A stretch of DNA of 16,104 nucleotides from CBDVAK01 sp965371945 (GCA_965371945.1 CBDVAK010000047.1:1-16104), one strand, 5' to 3'. Counted from the first letter of the stretch, positions 7,181 to 14,692 are shown. The notes: generated by a model from the sequence alone, not told the origin. A program made the numbers and translations.

Positions 7181-7990
7181 ATGTCCGACCTGCCCGATAT
7201 TCTCAGGACCATACTGGCGCGCAAAGCGGAGGAAGTCACCGAGCGTTCGGCACAGGTCAGTCTGCGCGAACTGGCTGCGCGCTGCCAGGCTGTCCCGCCC
7301 GCCCGGGGTTTTGTGCCGGCCCTGCAGTCGCGGTTAGGCACTGGCCAGTCCGCGGTGATTGCCGAGATCAAACGAGCGTCTCCTAGCAAAGGCCTGCTGC
7401 GGGATCCTTTCGATCCAGCCGAGATTGCGCGCAGCTATGCTGATCATGGGGCTGCCTGTCTGTCGGTGCTCACCGATCATGATTTTTTTCGCGGTCATGA
7501 GGATTTTCTGATCGCGGCCCGTGGCGCCTGCGCGTTGCCGGTGTTGCGCAAGGACTTTGTCATCGATCCCTACCAGGTTTACGAGGCCAGGGCGATCGGC
7601 GCCGACTGTATTCTGCTGATCGTCGCGGCGCTCGGGGACGCCGCGTTGGTTGATCTCAGTGGTCTGGCGCTGCATCTGGGTATGGACGTGCTGGTGGAAG
7701 TCCACGACGGCGGGGAACTGCAACGCGCCCTGGCGCTGGAGTTACCACTGCTGGGGATCAACAACCGCAATCTGTGTACCTTCGAAGTCAGCCTGGAAAC
7801 CACGTTCGGGCTGCTGGCGGCCATCCCCGAAGACACGGTGGTGGTCACCGAGAGCGGAATCCACAGCCATGGCGACGTACTGCGGATGCGTGAACGCGGC
7901 GTACACGCATTTCTGGTCGGGGAAGCATTCATGACAGCCACCGACCCGGGTGTCAGACTGGCGGAGTTGTTCATGCCCGTGCAATCGTAA
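7181..7990 (+). CDS. trpC: Indole-3-glycerol phosphate synthase
   Basis: Closes the indole ring from carboxyphenylamino-deoxyribulose phosphate, the fourth step of the tryptophan pathway. It is a 269-residue TIM barrel without the TrpF fusion found in E. coli. Conserved elements are AEIKRASPSKG (Glu62, Lys64), the catalytic lysine in LRKDFVID (Lys124), LGINNRNL, TESGI and FLVGEAF. The ATG at 7181 gives the standard N-terminus; an in-frame ATG at 7061 would lie inside trpD. There is no clear ribosome binding site and only seven bases separate it from the trpD stop, so translation is probably coupled to trpD. trpF, trpB and trpA are not in the window. Confidence 0.97.
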   Translation: MSDLPDILRTILARKAEEVTERSAQVSLRELAARCQAVPPARGFVPALQSRLGTGQSAVIAEIKRASPSKGLLRDPFDPAEIARSYADHGAACLSVLTDHDFFRGHEDFLIAARGACALPVLRKDFVIDPYQVYEARAIGADCILLIVAALGDAALVDLSGLALHLGMDVLVEVHDGGELQRALALELPLLGINNRNLCTFEVSLETTFGLLAAIPEDTVVVTESGIHSHGDVLRMRERGVHAFLVGEAFMTATDPGVRLAELFMPVQS

Positions 7991-8066
7991 CTCGGACCCA
8001 GGCACGCAGTGCGCGCAACAGGGTCGAAGTCCTGTGTGTGATACGGATGAGAGAGGGGGAGCTCAA

Positions 8067-8489
8067 TTGGAAACGCGGATCAAATGGCTCGACGGCATCA
8101 GTTTCGTGGCTCACTCCGGAAGTGGGCATTCGGTGGTAATGGATGGTGGTGCGGACGCCGGGGGTCAGGATCTCGGCGTACGTCCCATGGAGCTGCTGCT
8201 GATGGGGTTGGGCGGTTGTGCCGGGATCGACGTGGTGGTGATGCTGCGAAAGTCACGACAGAAGGTGGTGGACTGCGAGATCCGGGTGAGCGCCGATCGC
8301 AGCGAGCAGATTCCCAGGGTGTTTACGCAGATTCGTGTACATTTTATCGTCAGCGGCCGCGATCTCTCTGAACGCCACGTACGCCGGGCCGTGGACCTGT
8401 CAGCTGAAAAGTACTGCTCCGCCTCCATCATGCTCGGCAAAGCGGTCGAGATCCTGCACGACTTCGAGATCATCGAGTCGCCGGATTGA
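8067..8489 (+). CDS. OsmC-family protein
   Basis: Small cytoplasmic protein of 140 residues in the OsmC/Ohr superfamily. Members with both cysteines reduce organic hydroperoxides; the YhfA-like branch is poorly characterised. Both superfamily cysteines are here: Cys51 in GLGGCAGIDVV and Cys117 in AEKYCSASIM, as is the RPMELLLMGLGGC stretch. I start at a TTG because GAGGGGGA (8053-8060) stands six bases before it and it gives the usual family N-terminus (L/METRIKWLDG). An upstream in-frame ATG at 7950 would overlap trpC by about 40 bases. It lies 76 bp after trpC and converges with coq7. In Pseudomonas an OsmC gene follows trpC-vfr, so the position is ancestral. Peroxidase activity is inferred. 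Confidence 0.88.
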   Translation: METRIKWLDGISFVAHSGSGHSVVMDGGADAGGQDLGVRPMELLLMGLGGCAGIDVVVMLRKSRQKVVDCEIRVSADRSEQIPRVFTQIRVHFIVSGRDLSERHVRRAVDLSAEKYCSASIMLGKAVEILHDFEIIESPD

Positions 8490-8497
8490 GTGGTAGC

Positions 8498-8527
8498 GCC
8501 TGCCCTGATGAACGCGCGGTTGCAGGC
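8498..8527. terminator. Inverted repeat between convergent osmC-family gene and coq7
   Basis: GCCTGC (8498-8503) and GCAGGC (8522-8527) can form a 6 bp stem with an 18-base loop in the 37 bp gap between the two convergent stop codons. No T-run is present on either strand, so a terminator role is only suggested by position. Confidence 0.25.
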
Positions 8528-9171
8528 TATATCCAGTAGGTGGTGGAGGTCATGATTCGCGAACCGGCCCGCATCGCCAGCCTGACTGGAAGCGGCAGCT
8601 TCACGCCACCGGCGCGCCGGGCATTGCCTGCGTGTTGACCCTCGTCGATCTTCATCTGCAGTAGAATGGCACGGCTGCGTTGATCCTCCACTGGCAGGCG
8701 CTCGAGGTGCCCGTCGAGGTGGCGGACCACCTGGTCCTCGGTTTCGGCGACAAAGCCGAGGCTCCACTTGTCGCCGGCAATGCCCGCCAGTGCGCCGAGA
8801 GTGAAGGCGCCCGCATAAAACAGAGGATTGAGGATGCTGGTGTGACTGCCGAGTTCATCGAGGCGGTCATGGCACCAGTTCAGGTGGTCGTTCTCCTCTT
8901 CCGCGGCGCGGCGCATGTCGTCGCGAACCGTCGGTAGTTTGGCGGTCAGCGCTTGTCCCTGGTAAAGAGCCTGGGCGCAGACCTCGCCGCAGTGATTGAT
9001 GCGCATGAGCCTGGCCACCTCCTTGCGGGTCCGGTCGGGCGGGGTGCTTTCCGGGGCGCCTTTGGCGGGATGAGGACGGCCCGTGGTCGGGGGCCGGCCG
9101 AATACCACGCGCAGCCCCTGGTCCAGGGTATCGACCAGACGGTCCAGCGGTGAGAGATAGCGATTGTTCAA
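8527..9171 (-). CDS. coq7: Coq7-type demethoxyubiquinol hydroxylase
   Basis: Di-iron monooxygenase that hydroxylates the 3-methyl-6-methoxy polyprenyl benzoquinol ring, a late O2-dependent step of ubiquinone synthesis, at the inner membrane. It has 214 residues. The carboxylate-bridged di-iron ligands are in place: Glu63 (NHCGEVCAQALYQGQ), Glu93 and His96 (EEENDH), Glu145 (ETEDQV), Glu177 and His180 (DEGQH). The start is a TTG at 9169-9171, preceded on the minus strand by GGAG with nine bases of spacing. It yields NNRYLSPLDRLVD, which aligns with Pseudomonas Coq7; the next ATG would cut into the first ligand motif. It is the Coq7 alternative to the flavoprotein UbiF used by E. coli. Confidence 0.95.
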   Translation of the reverse strand: MNNRYLSPLDRLVDTLDQGLRVVFGRPPTTGRPHPAKGAPESTPPDRTRKEVARLMRINHCGEVCAQALYQGQALTAKLPTVRDDMRRAAEEENDHLNWCHDRLDELGSHTSILNPLFYAGAFTLGALAGIAGDKWSLGFVAETEDQVVRHLDGHLERLPVEDQRSRAILLQMKIDEGQHAGNARRAGGVKLPLPVRLAMRAGSRIMTSTTYWI

Positions 9172-9185
9172 GCTTAATGACTCCG

Positions 9186-9200
9186 CGGCGCTTTGCGCCG
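9186..9200 (-). other. Hairpin in the coq7 leader
   Basis: CGGCGC-TTT-GCGCCG is a perfect 6 bp stem with a three-base loop. On the minus strand it ends two bases before the GGAG that serves the TTG start of coq7. It might limit ribosome access, or be incidental to GC-rich sequence. Confidence 0.35.
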
Positions 9201-9265
9201 ACCTGGTGAATTTCGGCTATAACCAGCATGATAAGCGACCTGCCCTTCCGGTGGAAATCCGGTGC

Positions 9266-9294
9266 TTGCAGGGTAGTGGTGGCTGCTGTACGAT
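9266..9294 (+). promoter_or_regulatory. Candidate sigma-70 promoter of rplM-rpsI
   Basis: TTGCAG (9266-9271) and TACGAT (9289-9294) are separated by 17 bp, giving a start about 35 nt before the rplM ATG. Matches are 3/6 and 4/6. The position in the 164 bp coq7-rplM divergent region makes it the best candidate there. Confidence 0.4.
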
Positions 9295-9335
9295 ACGCGG
9301 CCTTTCGAGAACCGTGTTCCCTCGGAGCATCCGCA

Positions 9336-9764
9336 ATGAAGACGATGAGCGCAAAGCCTGCCGAAGTCAGGCATGACTGGCATCTGGTAGATGCCGACGG
9401 CAAGACCCTGGGTCGATTGGCGACCGAAATTGCGCGCCGTCTGCGTGGCAAGCACAAGACCATTTATACGCCTCACGTGGATACCGGTGACTACATCGTG
9501 GTGGTCAACGCCGAAAAGATCCGTGTCACGGGCAACAAACTCAGCGACAAGATCTACTATCGGCAGACCGGCTATGTCGGCAACATGAAGTCGGCAACCC
9601 TGGCCGAAATGCTTGAGCGCACACCCGAGCGGGTGTTACAGATCGCCGTCAAAGGTATGCTGCCGAAAAATCCGCTCGGCCGTGCGATGGCTCGCAAGCT
9701 GAAGGTGTTTGCGGGGTCGGAACATACGCATCAGGCCCAGCAACCCAAGCCACTGGACATCTGA
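9336..9764 (+). CDS. rplM: 50S ribosomal protein L13
   Basis: Large-subunit ribosomal protein that binds 23S rRNA early in assembly. It has 142 residues, the same length as in E. coli. The sequence runs from MKTMSAKP through KTLGRLATEIARRLRGKHK, YTPHVDTGDYIVVVNA, AVKGMLPKNPLGRAM and ends KLKVFAGSEHTHQAQQP followed by KPLDI, all strongly conserved. I use the ATG at 9336, preceded by GGAG (9324-9327) at eight bases; a further in-frame ATG at 9228 adds 36 unconserved residues. It is followed 47 bp later by rpsI, the universal pair. In E. coli this operon is autoregulated through its leader by L13; here the leader is short and no such structure is evident. Confidence 0.98.
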   Translation: MKTMSAKPAEVRHDWHLVDADGKTLGRLATEIARRLRGKHKTIYTPHVDTGDYIVVVNAEKIRVTGNKLSDKIYYRQTGYVGNMKSATLAEMLERTPERVLQIAVKGMLPKNPLGRAMARKLKVFAGSEHTHQAQQPKPLDI

Positions 9765-9811
9765 TCCGGTGTTGGCCTTCGATCAGAATCACAAACTACG
9801 GAAATAACGAC

Positions 9812-10204
9812 ATGGCTGTGACCCAGTACTACGGAACCGGACGACGCAAGACCTCCACGGCACGAGTATTCGTGCGTCCCGGGACCGGGCGCATTACCGT
9901 CAACAAGCAGCCGCTGGACGAGTACTTCGGACGTGAAACCGGTCGCATGGTTGTGCGCCAGCCGCTGGAGCTGCTGGAAATGGGTGACAAGTTCGATGTC
10001 TATGTCACCGTCAAGGGTGGTGGCATCAGTGGCCAGGCCGGTGCTATCCGTCATGGCATCACCCGTGCTCTGGTCGGCTATGACGAGACCTTCAAACCGC
10101 CACTGCGCAAGGCTGGTTTTGTGACCCGCGATGCTCGCGGGGTGGAGCGCAAGAAGGTTGGCCTCAGGAAGGCACGTCGGGCCACTCAGTACTCCAAGCG
10201 TTGA
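9812..10204 (+). CDS. rpsI: 30S ribosomal protein S9
   Basis: Small-subunit head protein of 130 residues whose C-terminal tail reaches toward the P-site tRNA. The N-terminus MAVTQYYGTGRRKTSTARVF, the central VTVKGGGISGQAGAIRHGI and the C-terminal KKVGLRKARRATQYSKR are standard; the last Lys-Arg is the conserved P-site contact. Length equals the E. coli protein. The ribosome binding site is weak (GGA at 9800-9802). It is cotranscribed with rplM and probably with the tRNA gene that begins 25 nt after its stop. In many gammaproteobacteria petABC and sspAB come next; here they do not. Confidence 0.98.
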   Translation: MAVTQYYGTGRRKTSTARVFVRPGTGRITVNKQPLDEYFGRETGRMVVRQPLELLEMGDKFDVYVTVKGGGISGQAGAIRHGITRALVGYDETFKPPLRKAGFVTRDARGVERKKVGLRKARRATQYSKR

Positions 10205-10229
10205 TTGGTGGGCGCTGACAGGATCGAAT

Positions 10230-10303
10230 TGGGGGATCGTCTAACGGCAGGACAGCGGACTCTGACTCCGCTAATCTAGGTTCGAATCCTAGTCCCCCAG
10301 CCA
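10230..10303 (+). tRNA. tRNA-Gln (anticodon CUG)
   Basis: A full cloverleaf can be drawn. The acceptor stem is TGGGGGA/TCCCCCA (10230-10236 with 10293-10299), starting with the U1-A72 pair typical of bacterial tRNA-Gln. The D stem is GTC/GAC, the anticodon stem is GCGGA/TCCGC around loop CTCTGAC with anticodon CTG at 10262-10264, and the T stem (10276-10280 with 10288-10292) encloses TTCGAAT. The discriminator is G73 and CCA (10301-10303) is encoded. It reads CAG codons. It follows rpsI by 25 nt. Confidence 0.96.
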
Positions 10304-10326
10304 TTCCTTCCAGCGCCGGCGTCCAG

Positions 10327-10348
10327 GCGGGCGGCTTGACTCGCCCGT
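10327..10348 (+). other. Hairpin between tRNA-Gln and the SGNH hydrolase gene
   Basis: GCGGGCG (10327-10333) and CGCCCGT (10342-10348) form a 7 bp stem with one G-T pair and an 8-base loop, 24 nt past the tRNA. It is followed by CAAAAAGGG rather than a T-run, so on the plus strand it is not a canonical terminator, although transcription of the rplM-rpsI-tRNA unit must end near here. Confidence 0.3.
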
Positions 10349-10425
10349 CAAAAAGGGATAACAAGGATCTGTGAGTGCCGTATGCTGGCAGGATGCTGGT
10401 GTTTTTGGTGATGCAGGACAAGGGA

Positions 10426-13400
10426 ATGGACACGCCAATCGATACTCCCCGCAACAAAACCCGCTCCCCGTGTGCACTGTCTTTTGTGTTGCTTGTTTTT
10501 GTCCTCGTGTTTTCGGTCGGAGCCTTGGCGGGCTCCGATACGGTCGCCGTATTTTCATCCGCGGGCGACCGCTTCCTGTTTCGCAACTCCAACAGTGTCG
10601 GCCCGGCCGAGTTCCGGTTGCGGCTGCTTTCAGCAGCGCCGGGTGCAATACCCATCGCCGGGCGCTGGCGTGGCGGGAGTAGTGATTCCATAGGCCTGTT
10701 CGATCCCGGCAGCAACCGGTTCCAGCTTTTTGCGGACACAAGATCGGCGTTACCTGATCTCGACTTTCGTCTGCAGTTACCTGGTACCGGGTACAAACCT
10801 TTGGCGGGCGACTGGAACGGTAACGGAACTGACACGGTTGGCGCCTATCACCCCGCGACCGGCATGTTCTATTTGCGCAATCGAAATACCACGGGGAGCG
10901 CTGACCTGACGATTCGTTTCGGGCCGGCTGGCAAGGGTTGGTTGCCGGTGACGGGTGACTGGGACGGTGATGGTGTCGACACCATCGGACTCTACAATCC
11001 GGCGGCGGCCCGGTTCTACCTGGCCCGGCAGAATGTTGTCAAGCCGGCACGGCGCAGTTTGGTCTTTGGGCCGGTGAACAGGAACTGGATACCGCTGAGC
11101 GGTGACTGGCAAGGTTACGGACGCGACCAGATCGGGCTTTACGACCAACAGACCGGTCGCTTCCATTTGGCGGGGCCCCCGGGACAGTTGCGCAAGAAGC
11201 TGTCGTTTCGTTTCGGTGCCGGGGGGAATCTGCCGGTGATGGGGGACTGGGACGGCAGCCGTGGAGACGGTGTGTTCGTCCAGGGTGCCGATGGTTTGTT
11301 AGTCGCGGAAGCGGAAAGTTTTCAGGCTGCGACCGTGCGCAACGGACACTACTGGCAGCGTGTGGCGGCCGCGGGCTCCAGTGGCTCGGGCGCCGTGCAG
11401 GCGCTGCCGGTCGACTCGGTCGCCTACGATTCTGATTTTGTTGGCAACAGCCCGAGGCTCGACTATGTCGGTCGCTTCGAGCAGACCGGCCTGCACTATG
11501 TCTGGGTCAGGGCCCGTTCGCTGGGTAGTGGTTCCAACTCCCTGCATTTCGGGATAGACGGCAAGAATCCCGAGACATCCAGCTCGATGGGGCCGTTTTC
11601 ACCCGCGGGAACCTGGCGGTGGCTGGGCGGTACCGATACGCCCGTGATGATCGACGAGGCGGGGTTGCACACCCTCAATTTGTGGATGAAGGAATCCGGC
11701 CTGATTGTCGACAAACTGGTGGTGACTGCAGATCCCGCCTTCGTGCCAGGGCAGCCGGGTCCTGCCGAGAGTCTGCATGCAGACCCATTGCCGATCGTGG
11801 ATGGTTTCGACGGCGGGCGCCTGCCGGGCTGGGTCGATGTCGATCAGACGCAGCGTACCGGTATCTGGTGGCATGGCGAGCGGGAACTGCTGCAGTTGAC
11901 CGAGCTATCCACGGGAGCGGATTCGATGGCCGGCTCCTACAATATCGGGGTCTATACCTACCTGATGTCCACCATGGGGCTGCGTGACTATCGCTTTAGC
12001 GTCGACGTGGCTTCCTCCTCAGACAAAGGCCAGGACATCGGCGTGATGTTTCGTTACCAGGACGAGAACAATTTCTACCGGTTCTCGCTCAGCTCGGAAC
12101 GGGGCTTTGGTCGGCTTGAGCGGGTTGCCGGTGGCCGTTTCGTGACGCTAGCTGAAAACCCCCGGGGTTACCGGAGCAGCAATCCATTTCGCATTGCCAT
12201 AGAGGTTCGGGGCAAGGGCATCCAGGTATTTGTGAACGAACGCTATCCTGATTTTCCGAATGAAGGGTGGGAGGCTGTTTTCAGCGCGATCGATGGCAGT
12301 TTTGGCCGTGGCGGCATCGCTCTCTATGCGAGGGGCGTGGCCCGCTTCGATAACCTGCGGGTGCAACACAACAGCTTGCGACCGAGTGTCGCCATCAGCA
12401 AGCCTGAGGCCTATACAGTCCTGGGGTCAGGCCCACGCAATGTCGCGGTCACCGCAGTTACCATGAATCTGCCGAACCGGAAGGCCTATGGGGTCCGTTT
12501 CGAGATCGACGGTGCTCTCTGTGGCGCGAGCCGCTGGATTGGCAATGGCGCTTACAAGGCTGTCTGCCAGGGTGTTCTCCCCGGAGACCACTCTTTCGAT
12601 GCCATCGCCACCCGCAACGGAACCGAGATCGCGCGCGATCGCAGCGCGCGTGTGGGTGTGACCAGTGGCAACCTGGGAAGTTACCGGTACCTGGCCCTGG
12701 GTGACAGTATTACCAATGGTGTGGGCGACACCTACGCCAGCGACAATCAGGGGCCCGACAGCCGTGTGATCACTTTTCGTGGCTATCCTTCGCAGTTGGG
12801 AGAGTTGCTGTCCAAAGACACGGCGGGACCCAGTCTGGTGGTCAACGAAGGGTTTCCGGGCGATACCATAGAGGATTTCCTGGGACAGCGTCTCGAAGGG
12901 GTGATGGAACGCAACCCCGTGGCGGATCACACATTGTTGATGCTCGGTACTAACAACGCGCAGCCCTGTGGCGCCCGGGCGCCCAATGGCCGCTGCATCC
13001 CCCTGCCGAGCGGCGCGGGTTGCCCCTACGTGTCAAGAGGGGATTGCTCGGGCACTTTCAAAGGCGGCATGCTCGATCTGCTCGGAGAGATTGATTATCC
13101 GAGCATCTACATGCCGTTGCTGCCGCCGGGTTTCGGTGACTGGAAAAATGGCATGTATACCGGCCAGGTCAGCGATGGGGTGCGCAATGTGGCCGTGCGT
13201 GCCTACAATTACGTGATTGCTCAGGAACTGACTGTTGATCCCAGAGTCAAGTTGGGCCCCGATCTATATTCCTGCTATCTCGGCACCCGCAATCGGTTCA
13301 GTCTCTTCAAAGACTATTTGCACCCCAACGGACTCGGCTACGCGGTTATGGCCGCACTCTGGGGTCGGGTGTTGTCCGGCAGCCCGGTGGTGCCGGGGGG

Positions 13401-13842
13401 GGCGTGCAAATCTCCCATCTATATACTCGAGGATCTGCGACCCTACACCTACAAGCAGAACCTCATGGAGGTAGGCGACGAGGTCTATCGGGACGCCGAC
13501 AACGAACTGGTCAAGATCCCCAATCTGTTGCGTGAGGGTCGCTGGATCATTCCTGCGCATGCGGATCGCAAACGCAGTGACAAATCCTTTGTCACCTTCA
13601 ACGCTGGGCCGAAACCGGTCAATGTGTATCTTGCCGTCGATCCCCAGGGTGAGCCACCGTTTTCAGCCAGCCACCAGTTTCGTCCATACACGGGTGCCGG
13701 AATCAGAGTCGACGGTGGCAACGTGCGGCGTTTCAATCTGTACCGGGCGATCAATGTCACCGGTAAGGTATCCCTGGGCGGCAATCTTTCTGGTGGCCCT
13801 GGCGCGCGCGCGCACTATCTGGTGATTGTAACACCACCCTGA
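10426..13842 (+). CDS. Large secreted multidomain SGNH/GDSL hydrolase
   Basis: Predicted exported hydrolase of 1138 residues, most likely a carbohydrate esterase. Signal peptide 1-35 (cleavage after ALA). Residues 36-285 hold five FG-GAP-like repeats. About 290-441 resembles a carbohydrate-binding module (AEAESF start, SGLIVDKLVVT end). About 455-648 looks like a concanavalin-type (LamG/DUF1080-like) fold. About 652-748 is Ig-like. The SGNH domain follows: Ser761 in LALGDSITNG, Gly in NEGFPGD, Asn843 in GTNN, Asp963 and His966 in DYLHPNG. Residues about 990-1138 match nothing I recognise. I start at the ATG at 10426, which gives a compact signal peptide; a GTG at 10375 with AAGGA seven bases before it would add 17 residues. 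The substrate is unknown. It stands alone between tRNA-Gln and a convergent lipoprotein gene. Confidence 0.82.
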   Translation: MDTPIDTPRNKTRSPCALSFVLLVFVLVFSVGALAGSDTVAVFSSAGDRFLFRNSNSVGPAEFRLRLLSAAPGAIPIAGRWRGGSSDSIGLFDPGSNRFQLFADTRSALPDLDFRLQLPGTGYKPLAGDWNGNGTDTVGAYHPATGMFYLRNRNTTGSADLTIRFGPAGKGWLPVTGDWDGDGVDTIGLYNPAAARFYLARQNVVKPARRSLVFGPVNRNWIPLSGDWQGYGRDQIGLYDQQTGRFHLAGPPGQLRKKLSFRFGAGGNLPVMGDWDGSRGDGVFVQGADGLLVAEAESFQAATVRNGHYWQRVAAAGSSGSGAVQALPVDSVAYDSDFVGNSPRLDYVGRFEQTGLHYVWVRARSLGSGSNSLHFGIDGKNPETSSSMGPFSPAGTWRWLGGTDTPVMIDEAGLHTLNLWMKESGLIVDKLVVTADPAFVPGQPGPAESLHADPLPIVDGFDGGRLPGWVDVDQTQRTGIWWHGERELLQLTELSTGADSMAGSYNIGVYTYLMSTMGLRDYRFSVDVASSSDKGQDIGVMFRYQDENNFYRFSLSSERGFGRLERVAGGRFVTLAENPRGYRSSNPFRIAIEVRGKGIQVFVNERYPDFPNEGWEAVFSAIDGSFGRGGIALYARGVARFDNLRVQHNSLRPSVAISKPEAYTVLGSGPRNVAVTAVTMNLPNRKAYGVRFEIDGALCGASRWIGNGAYKAVCQGVLPGDHSFDAIATRNGTEIARDRSARVGVTSGNLGSYRYLALGDSITNGVGDTYASDNQGPDSRVITFRGYPSQLGELLSKDTAGPSLVVNEGFPGDTIEDFLGQRLEGVMERNPVADHTLLMLGTNNAQPCGARAPNGRCIPLPSGAGCPYVSRGDCSGTFKGGMLDLLGEIDYPSIYMPLLPPGFGDWKNGMYTGQVSDGVRNVAVRAYNYVIAQELTVDPRVKLGPDLYSCYLGTRNRFSLFKDYLHPNGLGYAVMAALWGRVLSGSPVVPGGACKSPIYILEDLRPYTYKQNLMEVGDEVYRDADNELVKIPNLLREGRWIIPAHADRKRSDKSFVTFNAGPKPVNVYLAVDPQGEPPFSASHQFRPYTGAGIRVDGGNVRRFNLYRAINVTGKVSLGGNLSGGPGARAHYLVIVTPP
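10531..11280 (+). repeat. Five protein repeats of about 49 residues (FG-GAP-like)
   Basis: The pattern (F/L)...P(V/L).GDW.G.G.D.IGLY.P....FYL recurs with its tryptophan at residues 81, 130, 179, 228 and 275 of the hydrolase. The third copy has the full calcium-loop form GDWDGDGVD; the others carry substitutions such as GDWNGNGTD and GDWQGYGRD. This suggests a beta-propeller-like or propeller-segment fold, possibly metal-binding in part. Confidence 0.8.
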
Positions 13843-13879
13843 GGCGATTTCTGTCAACAAAGCTACCAGCCTACTTGTC

Positions 13880-13961
13880 TTTTCGCCCGTCTTCGGCGTT
13901 GCGACAGCAGTCACATAACCCTGCTAAGCTCTTGCTGTCGCGCCTTGAAGACGAACGAAAA
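13880..13961. repeat. Long interrupted inverted repeat after the SGNH hydrolase gene
   Basis: The left arm (13880-13909) contains TTTTCG, GTCTTC, GGC and GCGACAGCA; the right arm (13933-13961) contains TGCTGTCGC, GCC, GAAGAC and CGAAAA. The four blocks pair in order, separated by small internal loops, around a 23-base centre. About 24 bp are paired. It lies in the 190 bp between two convergent genes. Because the ends read TTTTCG on the left and CGAAAA on the right, neither strand has a T-run after the stem, so it is not a standard intrinsic terminator. A REP-like or miniature-element origin is possible. Confidence 0.7.
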
Positions 13962-14032
13962 TCCTACACACTCGGGCCTACGTACTCTGGTAACTTTGTT
14001 TCCGCCAATCGCCTGAGCCTCGGCGGGACCCT

Positions 14033-14692
14033 CTACTCGTTGAGCGCGAAACTCTTGACGTACCACAGTCCACCCCAGTTGGCCTGTATGTCGAATCCAC
14101 CGTCGGAAATGGTGTAGGTAACGATGTCGGGGTTGAACGACACGGCGCCAGTGGCCAGGGGGCCCAAGTCGGCAGAGGCACCGATATCAATGCCGGTGGT
14201 GATGAACTGCTGGTACGCTCCCTTGCTTTCAAATATCAATAGCTGACGATACTCTTTGTAGCCTGCTCCAGGGCCGGTGCCGGCCCGTACCATGTTCATA
14301 TAGATGGGCTGGTGCGAGGAGTTGTCGAAGGCAACCCCGCTACCCTTGCCGGCAACGTACAGGATCAGGTTCACCATGTTGCTGTCGAAAACCGCATAGC
14401 CAAAGGCGTCTTCCAGCTTCTGGTATACATCCGGATGGTCTGTGGCGACTTCCAGCAGGGTGGTTTGCGACATTTCAACCAGCGCTTTTCTTTTCTGTAC
14501 GCGCTGCTCTTTGGTGAGGCCGTTGTCGGCGTTGGCTGCCTCGGCGATCTTCTCCGCTTCGGCCGACTCGGATTGGGCCGCGGACTGCTTGTCAACGGAG
14601 TCCTGCGGTTGCGCATCGGGCGAGCCGCCGGTAGCACAACCGGCGAGCCCGATGATGGCAACGCCAATCAGTATCGGTTTGATTGTTACCAT
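14033..14692 (-). CDS. SYLF-domain (DUF500/Ysc84-like) lipoprotein
   Basis: Predicted lipoprotein of 219 residues. A short signal sequence ends in the lipobox LAGC, lipidated at Cys19; the following residues lack Asp at +2, which favours the outer membrane. Residues about 20-60 are a low-complexity Ala/Glu/Ser/Gln linker. From about 65 to the end is the SYLF fold, with FGYAVF, GKGSGVAF, a glycine-rich GTGPGAGYKEY segment and a final GG.WYVKSF. SYLF proteins bind phosphoinositides in eukaryotes; in bacteria the role is unknown. The ATG has AGGAGA eight bases upstream on the minus strand. It converges on the SGNH hydrolase and is separated from the methyltransferase gene by 160 bp, so it likely has its own promoter. 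Confidence 0.88.
   Translation of the reverse strand: MVTIKPILIGVAIIGLAGCATGGSPDAQPQDSVDKQSAAQSESAEAEKIAEAANADNGLTKEQRVQKRKALVEMSQTTLLEVATDHPDVYQKLEDAFGYAVFDSNMVNLILYVAGKGSGVAFDNSSHQPIYMNMVRAGTGPGAGYKEYRQLLIFESKGAYQQFITTGIDIGASADLGPLATGAVSFNPDIVTYTISDGGFDIQANWGGLWYVKSFALNE

Noticed and set aside
6100..7389. 429-codon minus-strand open frame across trpD and the start of trpC
   Set aside because: It is opposite to well-conserved genes, has a low-complexity Arg/His-rich composition and no recognisable domain; GC-rich coding DNA often gives such open antisense frames.
11560..12400. Several short open frames inside the SGNH hydrolase gene on both strands
   Set aside because: They are contained in a long, domain-rich frame and lack starts with ribosome binding sites or recognisable products.
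10230..13842. tRNA-Gln as attachment site of a mobile island
   Set aside because: I found no integrase and no direct repeat of the tRNA 3' end downstream, and the composition of the SGNH gene does not stand out.
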